Notes: generated by a model from the letters alone, not told the origin. A DNA stretch of 64,000 nucleotides from Actinomadura sp. K4S16 (GCF_008327685.1 NZ_BDDE01000033.1:30674-94673), one strand, 5' to 3'; counted from the first letter of the stretch, positions 31,792 through 40,122 are shown. A program made the numbers and translations.

Positions 31792-33141
31792 TCACTGGCG
31801 CACCTCGTCGCCGCCGGCGACGCGCAGCGGCGCGCTCGGGTCGTCGTGGTCCTGCTGGGTGGTCTCGACGACGTCGTCGTCCGGCAGCACGACCGGCCGC
31901 GGCGGCTCCCAGCCCTCCCGCTCCAGCGCCCGCAGGAACGCCTCCACCATCGCGGGGTCGAAGTGGTCGCCCATCCCGCGGCGCAGCTCCTCGACGGCCT
32001 CCTCCTTGGTGCGGGCGGCGCGGTAGGAGCGGGTCGAGGTCATCGAGTCGAACGCGTCCGCGACGGAGATGACCCGGGCGAACTCGGGGATCTCGTCGCC
32101 CGCGAGGCCCATCGGGTAGCCGCGGCCGTTCATCTTCTCGTGGTGGTGCATGATGCCGGCGAGCGCCTCGTCCAGGAAGCCGATCTCGCGGACGATCTGC
32201 CATCCGCGCATCGGGTGCAGCTGGATCGCGGCGAACTCCTCCTCGGTGAGCGAGCCGGACTTCTGCAGCACCTTGGTCGGGACGCCGAGCTTGCCGACGT
32301 CGTGCAGCATCCCCGCGTACCGGATCGCCTCGACCCGCTCGGCGCGCATCCCGATCTCCTGGGCGATCATCACCGAGCCGCGGGAGACGCGCTCGGAGTG
32401 GCCGCGGGTGTAGAAGTCCTTGGTCTCGACCGCCTGGCACAGCGCGGCGAGCGTCGCGGCGTGCGCCTGCTGCTGCGCGTACGCCTGGTCCATGGCCCAG
32501 CGGGCGATGAACAGCGGGAGCAGGACGAGGACGGCGGCGAGCGGCCCGACCCGCGGCCACAGCCCGGCGATCAGCAGGCCGACCATGCCGTAGCCGAGGC
32601 AGCCGACGGCGACCTGGCCGAGCTCGCGCAGCAGTTCGCGCGGCGCGGCCTGCCGGCTGAGGAGCAGCACCCCGGCCATCAGCATGAGGTTGACCAGGAC
32701 GAACGCGACCAGCGCGGCGAGGAAGGGCCCGATGACGTTCTCCACCCAGCGGGCCTGCTCCGGATGGAAGCGGTCACCGTCGAGGAAGTCGAAGACCGTC
32801 CCCGCGATGTACCCGCTGAGCGCGAACTGCGCGCCGTTGAAGAGGCGCTTCTCCGGGGCGAAGAACCGCTGCCCGGTGACCAGCGCGCTGAGCCCGAGCA
32901 GCGCGGCGCCGACCGGGCCGAGCAGCACCACCGACGCCAGGCTCGCGGCGAAGCTCAGCGAGACCCTGGCCCGCCTGATGTTCAGCCGCGCGGGCGCCGA
33001 GTCGCAGACCAGGAACAGCAGCGCCAGCACGGCGAGTTTCGACCAGTCGAGGTCCGCGAAGGACGACGTCGCGATGAGGCCCGCCGCAAGGGCGACCACA
33101 CCGCATACGTACGCCCAGGCAGCGAGAGGTAGTCCACGCAT
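31792..33141 (-). CDS. membrane HD-GYP protein, likely c-di-GMP phosphodiesterase
   Basis: A 449-aa protein: about seven N-terminal helices (5-215), then an HD-GYP domain (about 230-420) with HSERVSR, MLHDVGKLGVP, HHEKMNGRGYP and DAFDSM, all intact. It is expected to hydrolyse cyclic di-GMP in response to a membrane-sensed signal. The ATG at 33141 is preferred because GAGGGG stands 5 nt before it; an in-frame start at 33189 exists. Preceded at 64 bp by a 31-codon ORF and followed by the second HD gene. Confidence 0.88.
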   Translation of the reverse strand: MRGLPLAAWAYVCGVVALAAGLIATSSFADLDWSKLAVLALLFLVCDSAPARLNIRRARVSLSFAASLASVVLLGPVGAALLGLSALVTGQRFFAPEKRLFNGAQFALSGYIAGTVFDFLDGDRFHPEQARWVENVIGPFLAALVAFVLVNLMLMAGVLLLSRQAAPRELLRELGQVAVGCLGYGMVGLLIAGLWPRVGPLAAVLVLLPLFIARWAMDQAYAQQQAHAATLAALCQAVETKDFYTRGHSERVSRGSVMIAQEIGMRAERVEAIRYAGMLHDVGKLGVPTKVLQKSGSLTEEEFAAIQLHPMRGWQIVREIGFLDEALAGIMHHHEKMNGRGYPMGLAGDEIPEFARVISVADAFDSMTSTRSYRAARTKEEAVEELRRGMGDHFDPAMVEAFLRALEREGWEPPRPVVLPDDDVVETTQQDHDDPSAPLRVAGGDEVRQ

Positions 33142-33205
33142 TGCCGCCCCTCGGGGAGTGACGAGATGGCGGGCCGCCACCGGGCTCACACGTGCCGGCC
33201 GGCAC

Positions 33206-33301
33206 CTAGACCCAGGACACGCCCTTGGTCATCATCAGCGACCACGGCGGCGGGACGCTCGGGCCCCGCCCGTCTCCGTGCGGTGTCACGCGCTTGAGCA
33301 T
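33206..33301 (-). CDS. 31-aa small protein or leader peptide
   Basis: A short ORF with a strong ribosome site (GGGGGAGGCAAGGAG) just before its ATG at 33301. The product starts MLKRVTPHGDGRGPS and ends with the hydrophobic/aromatic run SLMMTKGVSWV. It lies 64 bp upstream of the HD-GYP gene on the same strand. It could be a translated regulatory leader or a small membrane-associated partner. It is too short to be sure it is a gene, but spacing and ribosome site support translation. Confidence 0.55.
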   Translation of the reverse strand: MLKRVTPHGDGRGPSVPPPWSLMMTKGVSWV

Positions 33302-33659
33302 GGCTCCTTGCCTCCCCCCAGCCGAACCGGGCCGCCGGCCTCGCGGCCGGCCGCCGGGACCGGACCGGTCCAGGCCTCCCGGGTGAGCGCGTACCCCGAA
33401 TTCCTCGGAGTGCACGCGCTCCGTCGCTGATTTCGGGCTAAGCCTAACGCGGACCGCCCAGGTCACACAGGCGTGCAGGAAAACGTGAGCAAAGCGTGAA
33501 CCAATCGTCACCTTAGGTGATCAATTATCCTGGTTGAATTTGCAATCATCACTGCTCGACGCCGGGTGCACAATCTGAATGCACGTGCATCGGCAAATGC
33601 ACCCCATAAATCGGCGAAGTCAACAAACCAATCCCCGGGAGATTATGCGGCCGGGACGA
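33302..33659. other. 358-bp intergenic region upstream of the HD-GYP unit
   Basis: Comparatively AT-rich, without a convincing gene. It should hold the leftward promoter for the 31-codon ORF and HD-GYP genes; I cannot pick one set of -35/-10 boxes with confidence. It contains the palindrome at 33579-33590 and the related sequence GTGCACAATCTGAATGCAC around 33566-33584. Confidence 0.6.
33579..33590. promoter_or_regulatory. 12-bp palindrome ATGCACGTGCAT
   Basis: A perfect palindrome with a CACGTG centre in the intergenic region downstream of the epimerase and upstream of the HD-GYP unit. Partly overlapping GTGCAC/ATGCAC arms occur just before it. Possible operator; regulator unknown. Confidence 0.35.
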
Positions 33660-34586
33660 TCAGGGGCGCACCGGATTACGGTCCCGCGCCCAGGCGACCG
33701 TCTCCGCGAGCCCTTCGCGCAGCACCGTCCCCGGCTCCCAGCCGAGCGCCTCCCGGGTCGGCCGCGGGTCGATCGCCATGGCGGGCAGGTCGCCCAGCCG
33801 GGGCGGCGCGAACTCCGGCTCGTCGGGCGCGCCCGCCGCCGCGGCGACGAGCGAGTGCAGGTCCCGGTCGGTCGTCTGCACGCCGGTGCCCACGTTGAGG
33901 CGCAGCCCGCCGCCCGCCTCCCCGCCTGCGCGGGCGAACGCGTCCACCACGTCCCCCACGTAGACGTAGTCGCGGGTCTGGGCGCCGTCGCCGAAGACCT
34001 TGGTCGGGCGGCCGGCCAGCAGCGCGTCCGTGAAGATCGAGACGACTCCCGCCTCGCCCTCCGGGGTCTGCCGGGGCCCGTAGACGTTCGCCAGCGTCAG
34101 CGTGGTGAAGTCGATCCCGTGCAGCCGCCGGTACATCCCGGCGTACACCTCGCCCGCGACCTTCGAGGCCGCGTACGGGGACGCGGGCCGCAGCTCGGCG
34201 TCCGGCGGGACGGGCAGCGCGTCCGGCACCCCGTAGACGGCGCAGCTGGAGGTGAACACGACCTTGCGCGAGCCCGCGGCCCGGGCGGCCTCCAGCACGT
34301 TGGCCGTCCCGACCACGTTGGTGCGGGCGTCGCCCAGCGGGTCGGCCACGCTGAGCCGGACGCTGACCTGCGCGGCCAGGTGGAAGACCACCTCGGGGCG
34401 GCGGACGGCCGCCCGCTCGGCGAGCGCCGGGTCGCTGACGTCCATCTCCCACAGCTCGACGCCCGGCTGGACGTTCGCTCCCGAGGACCTGTCGTCCACG
34501 CCGACGACCTCGTGGCCGTCCGCGAGGAGCCTGTCGACGAGATGGGATCCGATGAATCCGGCCGCGCCGGTGACGAGTGTCAGCAC
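33660..34586 (-). CDS. NAD-dependent epimerase/dehydratase (UDP-glucose 4-epimerase type)
   Basis: A 308-aa extended SDR. NAD-binding TGAAGFIGSH (about 6-15), D31-D in VVGVDDRSSG, catalytic S/T near TSSCAVYG and YAASK (Tyr and Lys). It converts nucleotide sugars, probably UDP-glucose/galactose or a relative; specificity cannot be read. Follows rsrA by 19 bp on the same strand, so it may be carried on the sigR transcript. Confidence 0.9.
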   Translation of the reverse strand: MLTLVTGAAGFIGSHLVDRLLADGHEVVGVDDRSSGANVQPGVELWEMDVSDPALAERAAVRRPEVVFHLAAQVSVRLSVADPLGDARTNVVGTANVLEAARAAGSRKVVFTSSCAVYGVPDALPVPPDAELRPASPYAASKVAGEVYAGMYRRLHGIDFTTLTLANVYGPRQTPEGEAGVVSIFTDALLAGRPTKVFGDGAQTRDYVYVGDVVDAFARAGGEAGGGLRLNVGTGVQTTDRDLHSLVAAAAGAPDEPEFAPPRLGDLPAMAIDPRPTREALGWEPGTVLREGLAETVAWARDRNPVRP

Positions 34587-34605
34587 ACCGGCAAGATACC
34601 GGTGC

Positions 34606-34902
34606 TCAGGCGCTCTCCGGCTTGCCGGCGCCCCCGGTCGCCTGGATCTCGCCGCAGATCTCCTCGATGCGGCCGAGCACCTTGGCGCGCAGGTCGGTGG
34701 GCGCCTGCTCGCACCCGCACGACTTGTTCACGAGCTTCTTGACGGCCTCTTCGAGGCCGTACTCGCGCAGGCACGGCCCGCACTCGTCGAGGTGCTGGCG
34801 CACCTCGCCGCAGCCGCCCTGGTCGAGCTCGCCGTCGAGGTAGGTGTAGACGCGGGCGAGCACCTCGTCGCAGGGCGTCTCGTGGTGGTTGCCGCAGCTC
34901 AT
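34606..34902 (-). CDS. rsrA: zinc-binding anti-sigma factor RsrA
   Basis: A 98-aa mycothiol-system anti-sigma factor. The redox/zinc residues fall exactly at C11, H37, C41 and C44 (motif HLDECGPC), the positions known for RsrA of Streptomyces coelicolor. It binds SigR under reducing conditions and releases it on disulphide formation. A further CGC pair (SCGCEQ) lies near residue 62. The start overlaps the SigR stop by 4 bp. Confidence 0.95.
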   Translation of the reverse strand: MSCGNHHETPCDEVLARVYTYLDGELDQGGCGEVRQHLDECGPCLREYGLEEAVKKLVNKSCGCEQAPTDLRAKVLGRIEEICGEIQATGGAGKPESA

Positions 34903-35684
34903 GTCGACCCCCTGCTCGCGCGGGTGAGCCCGCGCTCGTCGGCGTAGTCCTCAAGCATGCCGCGCAACTGGCGCCGGCCGCGGTGCAACCGGGACATCAC
35001 CGTGCCGATGGGCGTGCCCATGATCTCGGCGATCTCCTTGTAGGCGAAGCCTTCGACGTCGGCGAGGTAGACGGCGATGCGGAACTCCTCCGGAAGCTCC
35101 TGCAGCGCCCGCTTGACGTCGGAGTCGGGGAGGTGCTCCAGCGCCTCGGCCTCGGCCGACTTCAGCCCGCTCGACGTGTGGGACTCGGCACGGGCGATCT
35201 GCCAGTCCTCGATGTCGTCGGTGGCGGCCTGCTGCGGCTGGCGCTGGCGCTTGCGGTAGGAGTTGATGAACGTGTTGGTCAGGATCCGGTAGAGCCAGGC
35301 CTTGAGGTTCGTCCCCTCCTTGAACTGGTGGAAGGACGCGAACGCCTTGGCGAACGTCTCCTGGACGAGGTCCTCGGCGTCGGCCGGGTTGCGCGTCATG
35401 CGCAACGCGGCCGAATACATCTGGTCCAAGAACGGGAGCACGTCGCGCTGGAAGCGCTCCTGGCGCTGCTCCACGGTCTCCGCGGTGCCCGGTACCTGAC
35501 CCACCCCCTCGGCTCTGGCGCCCGTGGCCTTGACCGGCCGGGCGGCGCCGTACCCCTCAGACGATATCGACCCTCCAGACGATATCGGTCCGCGAGGCCT
35601 GCCGACGCGGGCGGGGGCCCGCGCGTCGCCGCGGGGCCCGGTCGTTCCGGCCCTCCGCTGCTGATCGGCGACGGCTGTGGTCAT
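34899..35684 (-). CDS. sigR: ECF sigma factor SigR, thiol-oxidative stress
   Basis: A 261-aa ECF sigma factor: region 2 (about 95-165, RNPADAEDLVQETFAKAF, LKAWLYRILTNTFIN), region 4 (about 205-255, VYLADVEGFAYKEIAEIMGTPIGTVMSR). The ATG at 35684 has GGAGG 10 nt upstream and lies about 36 nt downstream of the expected start site of the SigR-type promoter. The N-terminal 75-80 residues are low-complexity, recalling the longer, unstable isoform known in Streptomyces. An internal GTG (35504) could give a roughly 201-aa form. Its targets are thiol-homeostasis genes (family knowledge). Confidence 0.94.
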   Translation of the reverse strand: MTTAVADQQRRAGTTGPRGDARAPARVGRPRGPISSGGSISSEGYGAARPVKATGARAEGVGQVPGTAETVEQRQERFQRDVLPFLDQMYSAALRMTRNPADAEDLVQETFAKAFASFHQFKEGTNLKAWLYRILTNTFINSYRKRQRQPQQAATDDIEDWQIARAESHTSSGLKSAEAEALEHLPDSDVKRALQELPEEFRIAVYLADVEGFAYKEIAEIMGTPIGTVMSRLHRGRRQLRGMLEDYADERGLTRASRGST

Positions 35685-35726
35685 CCGGCTCGCACCTCCG
35701 ATTTCCAGGGCTCTGTGAGAGGGTGC

Positions 35727-35752
35727 AACACCGGAACGCCCCCGCCGATTCC
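35727..35752 (-). promoter_or_regulatory. SigR-dependent promoter of sigR-rsrA
   Basis: On the minus strand GGAAT (35752-35748), 18-bp spacer, GTT (35729-35727). This is the SigR consensus exactly, indicating that SigR activates its own operon. Confidence 0.82.
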
Positions 35753-35866
35753 CGGCCGGGGGCGGCGCGCCGGAACCGGGTCGCCGGACCCCGTCCCTCA
35801 CTCAGGGTGATGACCGGCCCCGGACGGGGAAAGATGTGACATACACGGCTAGAACAGGAGCAATTG

Positions 35867-36685
35867 GTGCACTCGGTGCCTTCGGCGCGACCTTCCGAGC
35901 CCACCATCGCCAGCCTGCGGGACACCTCCGGTGACGGGTCAGGGGACTCCCTTGCGCGGTACTGGACGTTCTACGGTGCGGTGGCGGACGCCCAGCTCAC
36001 CCGGTGGCTGCCGCGCAGGCCGTCCCGCGTGCTGGACATCTCGGGAGGCCACGGACACAGCGCGGCCCAGGCGGCCGCGGCCGGCCACACGGTGCTGGAG
36101 GTACGCGACCCCGAACGCTTCGGCCGGCCGGCGCCCGGCCGCCCGGCGCCGGCCCGGTCCGCCGCCGGGCACCCCGTCGCGGGCACGGTCCCGCTGATCG
36201 CCGACTCGGGCACGCTGTCCTACCTCGCCGACGCCTGCGTGGACTCCGTGATCGCCGAGAACCGCGTGCTGTCCCGGCACCTCGCCACCGAGGCCACGAT
36301 CGCCGAGATCGCCCGGGTGCTGCGCCCCGGCGGCCGCGTCCTGCTGTGCGTCGACTCCCTCACCCTCGGCATGGCGCTGCTGGCCGAGCGCAACTACTGG
36401 GCGCACCTGTCGGACGTCCCGAGCGCCGAGGTCGTCCTCGTGCCCTGGCCGGACGGGACGATCACCCGCTCGTTCTCCTCGCACCAGCTCCGCGAGCTGC
36501 TCGCCGACGCGGGCCTGGAGGTCGAGTGGATCAGGCCCCGGACGGTGCTGTCGCCCTCGACGGTCGAGCACGTCCTCGGCGAGTCCCCGCGGGCGCTGGA
36601 ACGCCTCGTCCGCACCGAGCTCAACGCGCGCCAGACCGACGAATCGCTCGGCATCCACCTACTGGCCAGCGCCCGGCGGCGGTAG
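35867..36685 (+). CDS. SAM-dependent methyltransferase
   Basis: A 272-aa class I methyltransferase: motif I VLDISGGHGHSA (about 55-66), motif IV/post motifs around CVDSVIAENRVLSRHL and IARVLRPGGRVLLCVDSL, as in UbiE/methyltransf_11 enzymes. GTG at 35867 is chosen for its distance from AGGAG (35856-35860); TTG at 35864 is one codon earlier. Divergent from sigR. Substrate unknown. Confidence 0.85.
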   Translation: MHSVPSARPSEPTIASLRDTSGDGSGDSLARYWTFYGAVADAQLTRWLPRRPSRVLDISGGHGHSAAQAAAAGHTVLEVRDPERFGRPAPGRPAPARSAAGHPVAGTVPLIADSGTLSYLADACVDSVIAENRVLSRHLATEATIAEIARVLRPGGRVLLCVDSLTLGMALLAERNYWAHLSDVPSAEVVLVPWPDGTITRSFSSHQLRELLADAGLEVEWIRPRTVLSPSTVEHVLGESPRALERLVRTELNARQTDESLGIHLLASARRR

Positions 36686-36709
36686 CGCGGCGCGCGATAT
36701 GGCAACGCG

Positions 36710-37504
36710 TCAGAACAGGCCCTCGGAATGGCCGCCGGAACCATCCTCGGAATTCGCCGGCTCTATGAGTTCCGGGCCGTTGTTCCGAACGCTGTTGACG
36801 GCCTTTGACACCGGGTAGGCGTCCATTGTCCCGGCCATGGCGGGCACCAGGAGGCCGCGCACCCGCTCGGTGTCGGTGAGCGCGGGGTCGAGCCAGGCGT
36901 CCCACCGGTCCGGCTCGACGATCATCGGCATCCGGTCGTGGATCCGGCCGAGGTCGTCCGGCGCGTTCGTGGTGATGACGGTGCAGGTCCACACCCACTC
37001 GTCCTCGGGCGACTTCCACAGCTCGTACAGGCCGGCCATCGCCATGACGGCGCCGTCCTTGGGACGGATGAAGTACGGCTGCTTCTGCGCCTTCTTCTTG
37101 GCCTTCTTCTCGCCTTCGGCCGGATCGGCCGCGCCGCCCTGGTCCTGGATCGTGTACCACTCGAAGTAGCCGTCGGCGGGGAGCAGGCAGCGGCGCCTGG
37201 CGAACGCCCGGCGGTAGGACGGCTTCTCGTGCACCGTCTCGACCCGCGCGTTGATCATGCGGGACCCGATGGACAGGTCCTTCGCCCAGGACGGCACGAG
37301 GCCCCACCGCACGGTCCGCAGCTGGCGCACCGCCGGCGCCTCGTCGGGCTCGTCCTTCGGCCGCCGGTCGAGCACGACCGGGACCTGCTTGGTGGGAGCG
37401 ACGTTGTAGTCGGGCTGGATGTCCCCGTCGACCGCGTCGAGCTGCACCTGGAACTCGTCCAGCAGCTCCTGACGCGCGCGGGTGGTGGCGTAGCGTCCGC
37501 ACAT
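36710..37504 (-). CDS. SOS-response-associated (SRAP/YedK/HMCES) protein
   Basis: A 264-aa SRAP-domain protein. The start is fixed by the catalytic second residue: MCGRY places C2 to form a thiazolidine crosslink with abasic sites in single-stranded DNA. Other active-site residues are visible: N in NVAPTKQ, E in NARVET and H in IHDRMPM. A Lys-rich insertion (EGEKKAKKKAQKQ) and a C-terminal extension of about 30 residues distinguish it. It guards abasic sites during replication. In mycobacteria a SRAP gene lies close to sigH and aroA, as here. Confidence 0.93.
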   Translation of the reverse strand: MCGRYATTRARQELLDEFQVQLDAVDGDIQPDYNVAPTKQVPVVLDRRPKDEPDEAPAVRQLRTVRWGLVPSWAKDLSIGSRMINARVETVHEKPSYRRAFARRRCLLPADGYFEWYTIQDQGGAADPAEGEKKAKKKAQKQPYFIRPKDGAVMAMAGLYELWKSPEDEWVWTCTVITTNAPDDLGRIHDRMPMIVEPDRWDAWLDPALTDTERVRGLLVPAMAGTMDAYPVSKAVNSVRNNGPELIEPANSEDGSGGHSEGLF

Positions 37505-37556
37505 GGGTCCCATCCTGCCGCGCTTGAGGCGCGGCGCGCTGGGCATGTAGCGGGTC

Positions 37557-38606
37557 ATGCGACCCTTCACGACCATGGCCCGCCCGTTCGTGGCGGCGCC
37601 GTACATCATCACCGGCATGGAGGCCCTCCGTGATCCGCGCGAACGCGCCGAGCGGGTGGGCCCGGCCGTCAAGCCGGTCGCCGACCGGATCGACTGGCTG
37701 CCCAAGGACCCCGAGACCCTCGTCCGCATGCAGGGCGCGCTCAGCGTCGGCACCGGCGCGCTGCTGCTGACCGGGAGGTTCCGGCGGCTCACGACGCTGC
37801 TGCTCGCGGCGCAGCTCATCCCCGCGCTGGCGACCGAGCACCGCTTCTGGACCGAGGACGACCCCGAGCGCCGCGCCGACGAACGCTCCCACCTGCTGAA
37901 GAACGCCGGCCTGTTCGGCGCGCTGCTCATGGTGGCGACCGAGCCGCGCCGCGCGCCCCGCACGGCCGAGCTGCGCCGCATCGCCCGCGAGACGCAGATC
38001 AAGAGCGGCGCGGAGGCCAGGGCGATGCGCCGCGAGGCCGCCGTGACGCTGCGGGAGGCGCGCCGGGAGGCGGCCCGGCAGGTGCGCGTGGCCCGCGCCG
38101 AGGGCGGGCGCAAGGCCGCCAGGCAGGCCGCCAAGGCGTCGAGGAGCGCCAAGGGCGCCCGGTCCGGCGGCGCGTTCCGGCTCGGCAAGGCGACCGGCGT
38201 GCTCAAGACCGCGAAGACGGGCGGCAAGGCCGGCGCCAAGGCGGGCGGCAAGGCGGGCACCGTGCTCAAGACCGCCGGAGCGGGCGCCGCGGTCACGGCG
38301 AGCAAGGCCGGCGGCGCGCTCAGGACCGCCGGGACGGGCGCCGCGGTCAAGGCGGGCAGGACGAGCGGCGTGCTCAGGACCGCGAAGACGGGCGCCAAGG
38401 CCGGCATCGCGGTGAAGGTCGCCAAGGCGGCGGGCGACGCGTTCAAGTTCGGGCGCCGTCCGAAGCCGTCCAAAGCCGCGCGGGCGGGCCGGACCATCAA
38501 GGCCGGGACCGCGGCGCAGGCGGCGAAGGCGGCCAAGGCCGGACGGACCGTCAAGGCGGGGACCGCCGCGCAGGCGGGCAAGGCCCTCCACGCCGTGAAG
38601 CGGTGA
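37557..38606 (+). CDS. DoxX membrane protein with histone-H1-like Lys/Ala tail
   Basis: A 349-aa protein. Residues 1-130 form a DoxX four-helix membrane domain (PYIITGMEALRDP, LVRMQGALSVGTGALLL). From about residue 138 the rest is soluble and very basic. It includes an Arg/Ala stretch and two repeat families: roughly 18-residue units of the type VLKTAxTGxKAG (about 214-290) and AGRTIKAGTAAQAAKA (about 308-345). This composition resembles histone H1 / HupB tails and could bind DNA or anionic cell-wall polymers at the membrane. Alternative ATG at 37575. Divergent from the SRAP gene. Confidence 0.85.
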   Translation: MRPFTTMARPFVAAPYIITGMEALRDPRERAERVGPAVKPVADRIDWLPKDPETLVRMQGALSVGTGALLLTGRFRRLTTLLLAAQLIPALATEHRFWTEDDPERRADERSHLLKNAGLFGALLMVATEPRRAPRTAELRRIARETQIKSGAEARAMRREAAVTLREARREAARQVRVARAEGGRKAARQAAKASRSAKGARSGGAFRLGKATGVLKTAKTGGKAGAKAGGKAGTVLKTAGAGAAVTASKAGGALRTAGTGAAVKAGRTSGVLRTAKTGAKAGIAVKVAKAAGDAFKFGRRPKPSKAARAGRTIKAGTAAQAAKAAKAGRTVKAGTAAQAGKALHAVKR

Positions 38607-38643
38607 CTTCCCGAAGAGAACCTTAAAAGATTCTCAAGAACGT

Positions 38644-38672
38644 TGAACCGCGGGCCGGGGCGGTTCCGTACT
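38644..38672 (+). promoter_or_regulatory. candidate ECF (SigL-type) promoter
   Basis: TGAACC (38644-38649), 17-bp spacer, CGTACT (38667-38672). Close to the mycobacterial SigL consensus (TGAACC, CGTGT), about 40 bp upstream of the sigma gene start; suggests autoregulation. Confidence 0.55.
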
Positions 38673-38714
38673 GCCAGAGGACCGCCCTTCCATCACGACG
38701 GAGACGCCCCGGCC

Positions 38715-39308
38715 ATGGCAGTTCCCGGATCGACCGGCCGCCACAGCGGCGGCCTGCGGAGCCTGCTCCGCCGCCCCGGCGCGGCGCGGGCCGCGCAGGA
38801 CGCGGCCGACGAGGAGATGGTGGCCGAGCTGTACCGCGAGTACCATCGGCCCCTCCTCGCGTTCGTCTTGCGGCTGACGGGCGGCGACCGCCCGTGGGCC
38901 GAGGACGTGGTGCAGGAGACCATGATCAGGGCATGGCGCAGCGCGGACCGGCTCGACGACCGGACCTCCTCGCTGATGCCGTGGCTGGCCACGGTCTCCC
39001 GGCGTATCGTGATCGACAACCGGCGGATGCGCGAGGTCCGGCCGCCGGAGGTCGGCGACGGGCCCCTGGAGAACCTCCCCATGGCGGACGAGATGGACGC
39101 GCTGCTGCGCAGGGTCGTGGTGACCGAGGCGCTGGAGTCGCTCTCCCCCGCGCACCGGCAGGCGCTGACCGAGACGGTGCTGCGCGACCGGACGGTGAAC
39201 CAGGCCGCCGAGTACCTGGGCATCCCGGTGGGGACGGTCAAGTCCCGCGTGTACTACGCGCTGCGCGCCTTGCGCGTGTCCTTGGAGGAGAGGGGGGTGA
39301 CGTCATGA
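38715..39308 (+). CDS. ECF sigma factor, SigL type
   Basis: A 197-aa ECF sigma factor: region 2 (about 40-110, LYREYHRPLLAFVLRLTGG, WAEDVVQETMIRAWR), region 4 (about 135-190, LSPAHRQALTETVLRDRTVNQAAEYLGIPVGTVKSRV). It pairs with the anti-sigma gene that overlaps its stop (ATGA). The pairing and the domain layout of the partner match SigL-RslA of mycobacteria, a system linked to cell-envelope redox genes there. The ATG at 38715 is downstream of the candidate promoter; an upstream TTG at 38643 overlaps it. Confidence 0.9.
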   Translation: MAVPGSTGRHSGGLRSLLRRPGAARAAQDAADEEMVAELYREYHRPLLAFVLRLTGGDRPWAEDVVQETMIRAWRSADRLDDRTSSLMPWLATVSRRIVIDNRRMREVRPPEVGDGPLENLPMADEMDALLRRVVVTEALESLSPAHRQALTETVLRDRTVNQAAEYLGIPVGTVKSRVYYALRALRVSLEERGVTS

Positions 39309-40027
39309 GTTCCCAGGTCGAGCACACCGATGTCGGCGCTTACGCGCTGGGCCTTCTCGAAGACGGCGATCGGCGGGCGTTCGAGGCGCATCTGCGAGGG
39401 TGCGGGTCGTGCCAGGCCGAGCTGGGCGAGCTGTCCGGGACGGTGGGCGCCCTCTCCGAGCTGGCGCCCGCGGCGGGGCCGATCCCCGGCCCCCGCCGGG
39501 CGGGAGGGGGCGGCGAGCCGTCCGCACCGCCGGCGGAGGTGATCGACATGGTGCGGCGCCGGCGGCGGTCCGACCGGCGGTTCCGGCGCGGCGCCTACGT
39601 CGTCGGCACGGCCGCCGCGGCCACGGCGCTGGCCGCGGGCATCGGCATCGGCGCGGCCGTGGACGGCGAGGCCCCCGCTCCGAAGCCGCCCGCGACGCAG
39701 GCCATCAGCGGCGAGAAGTTCCACGCCGCGAACGCGAGCACGGGCGCGTCCGGCACCGTCGGGCTGGTCGACAAGGGCTGGGGGACGCAGGTCGGCCTGG
39801 AGCTGAAGGGCATCCGGGGCCCGCTGAAGTGCCACCTGGAGGCGGTGTCGCGGGACGGCGAGCGCACCGTCGTCGCGGGATGGCGCGTCCCCGACAAGGG
39901 CTACGGCGTCCCGGACCAGCCCAAGCCCCTCGTCATGCAGGGCGGGACGGGGCTCACCCGCCAGGAGATCGACCACTTCGAGGTCCGGCTGGACGACGGC
40001 GGAACGCTGCTGACGATCCCGCTCTGA
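39305..40027 (+). CDS. membrane anti-sigma factor with zinc finger (RslA/RskA type)
   Basis: A 240-aa single-pass protein. The N-terminal cytoplasmic zinc anti-sigma domain has the H-x3-C-x2-C motif (HLRGCGSC, about 29-36). One membrane helix (about 98-118, AYVVGTAAAATALAAGIGIGA) precedes an extracytoplasmic RskA-C-like domain (about 135-240, GTVGLVDKGWGTQVGLELKG). It holds the co-encoded sigma factor at the membrane until the signal arrives. Confidence 0.9.
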   Translation: MSSQVEHTDVGAYALGLLEDGDRRAFEAHLRGCGSCQAELGELSGTVGALSELAPAAGPIPGPRRAGGGGEPSAPPAEVIDMVRRRRRSDRRFRRGAYVVGTAAAATALAAGIGIGAAVDGEAPAPKPPATQAISGEKFHAANASTGASGTVGLVDKGWGTQVGLELKGIRGPLKCHLEAVSRDGERTVVAGWRVPDKGYGVPDQPKPLVMQGGTGLTRQEIDHFEVRLDDGGTLLTIPL

Positions 40028-40122
40028 CCGTGCCCGCTACGCCCGCTCCGCCCGCTCCCGCTCGGCTCGCTCCCGGTCCGATCGTCCCGCGTCCGCCGCT
40101 CCCGGCCCGATAACCTTGGGGC

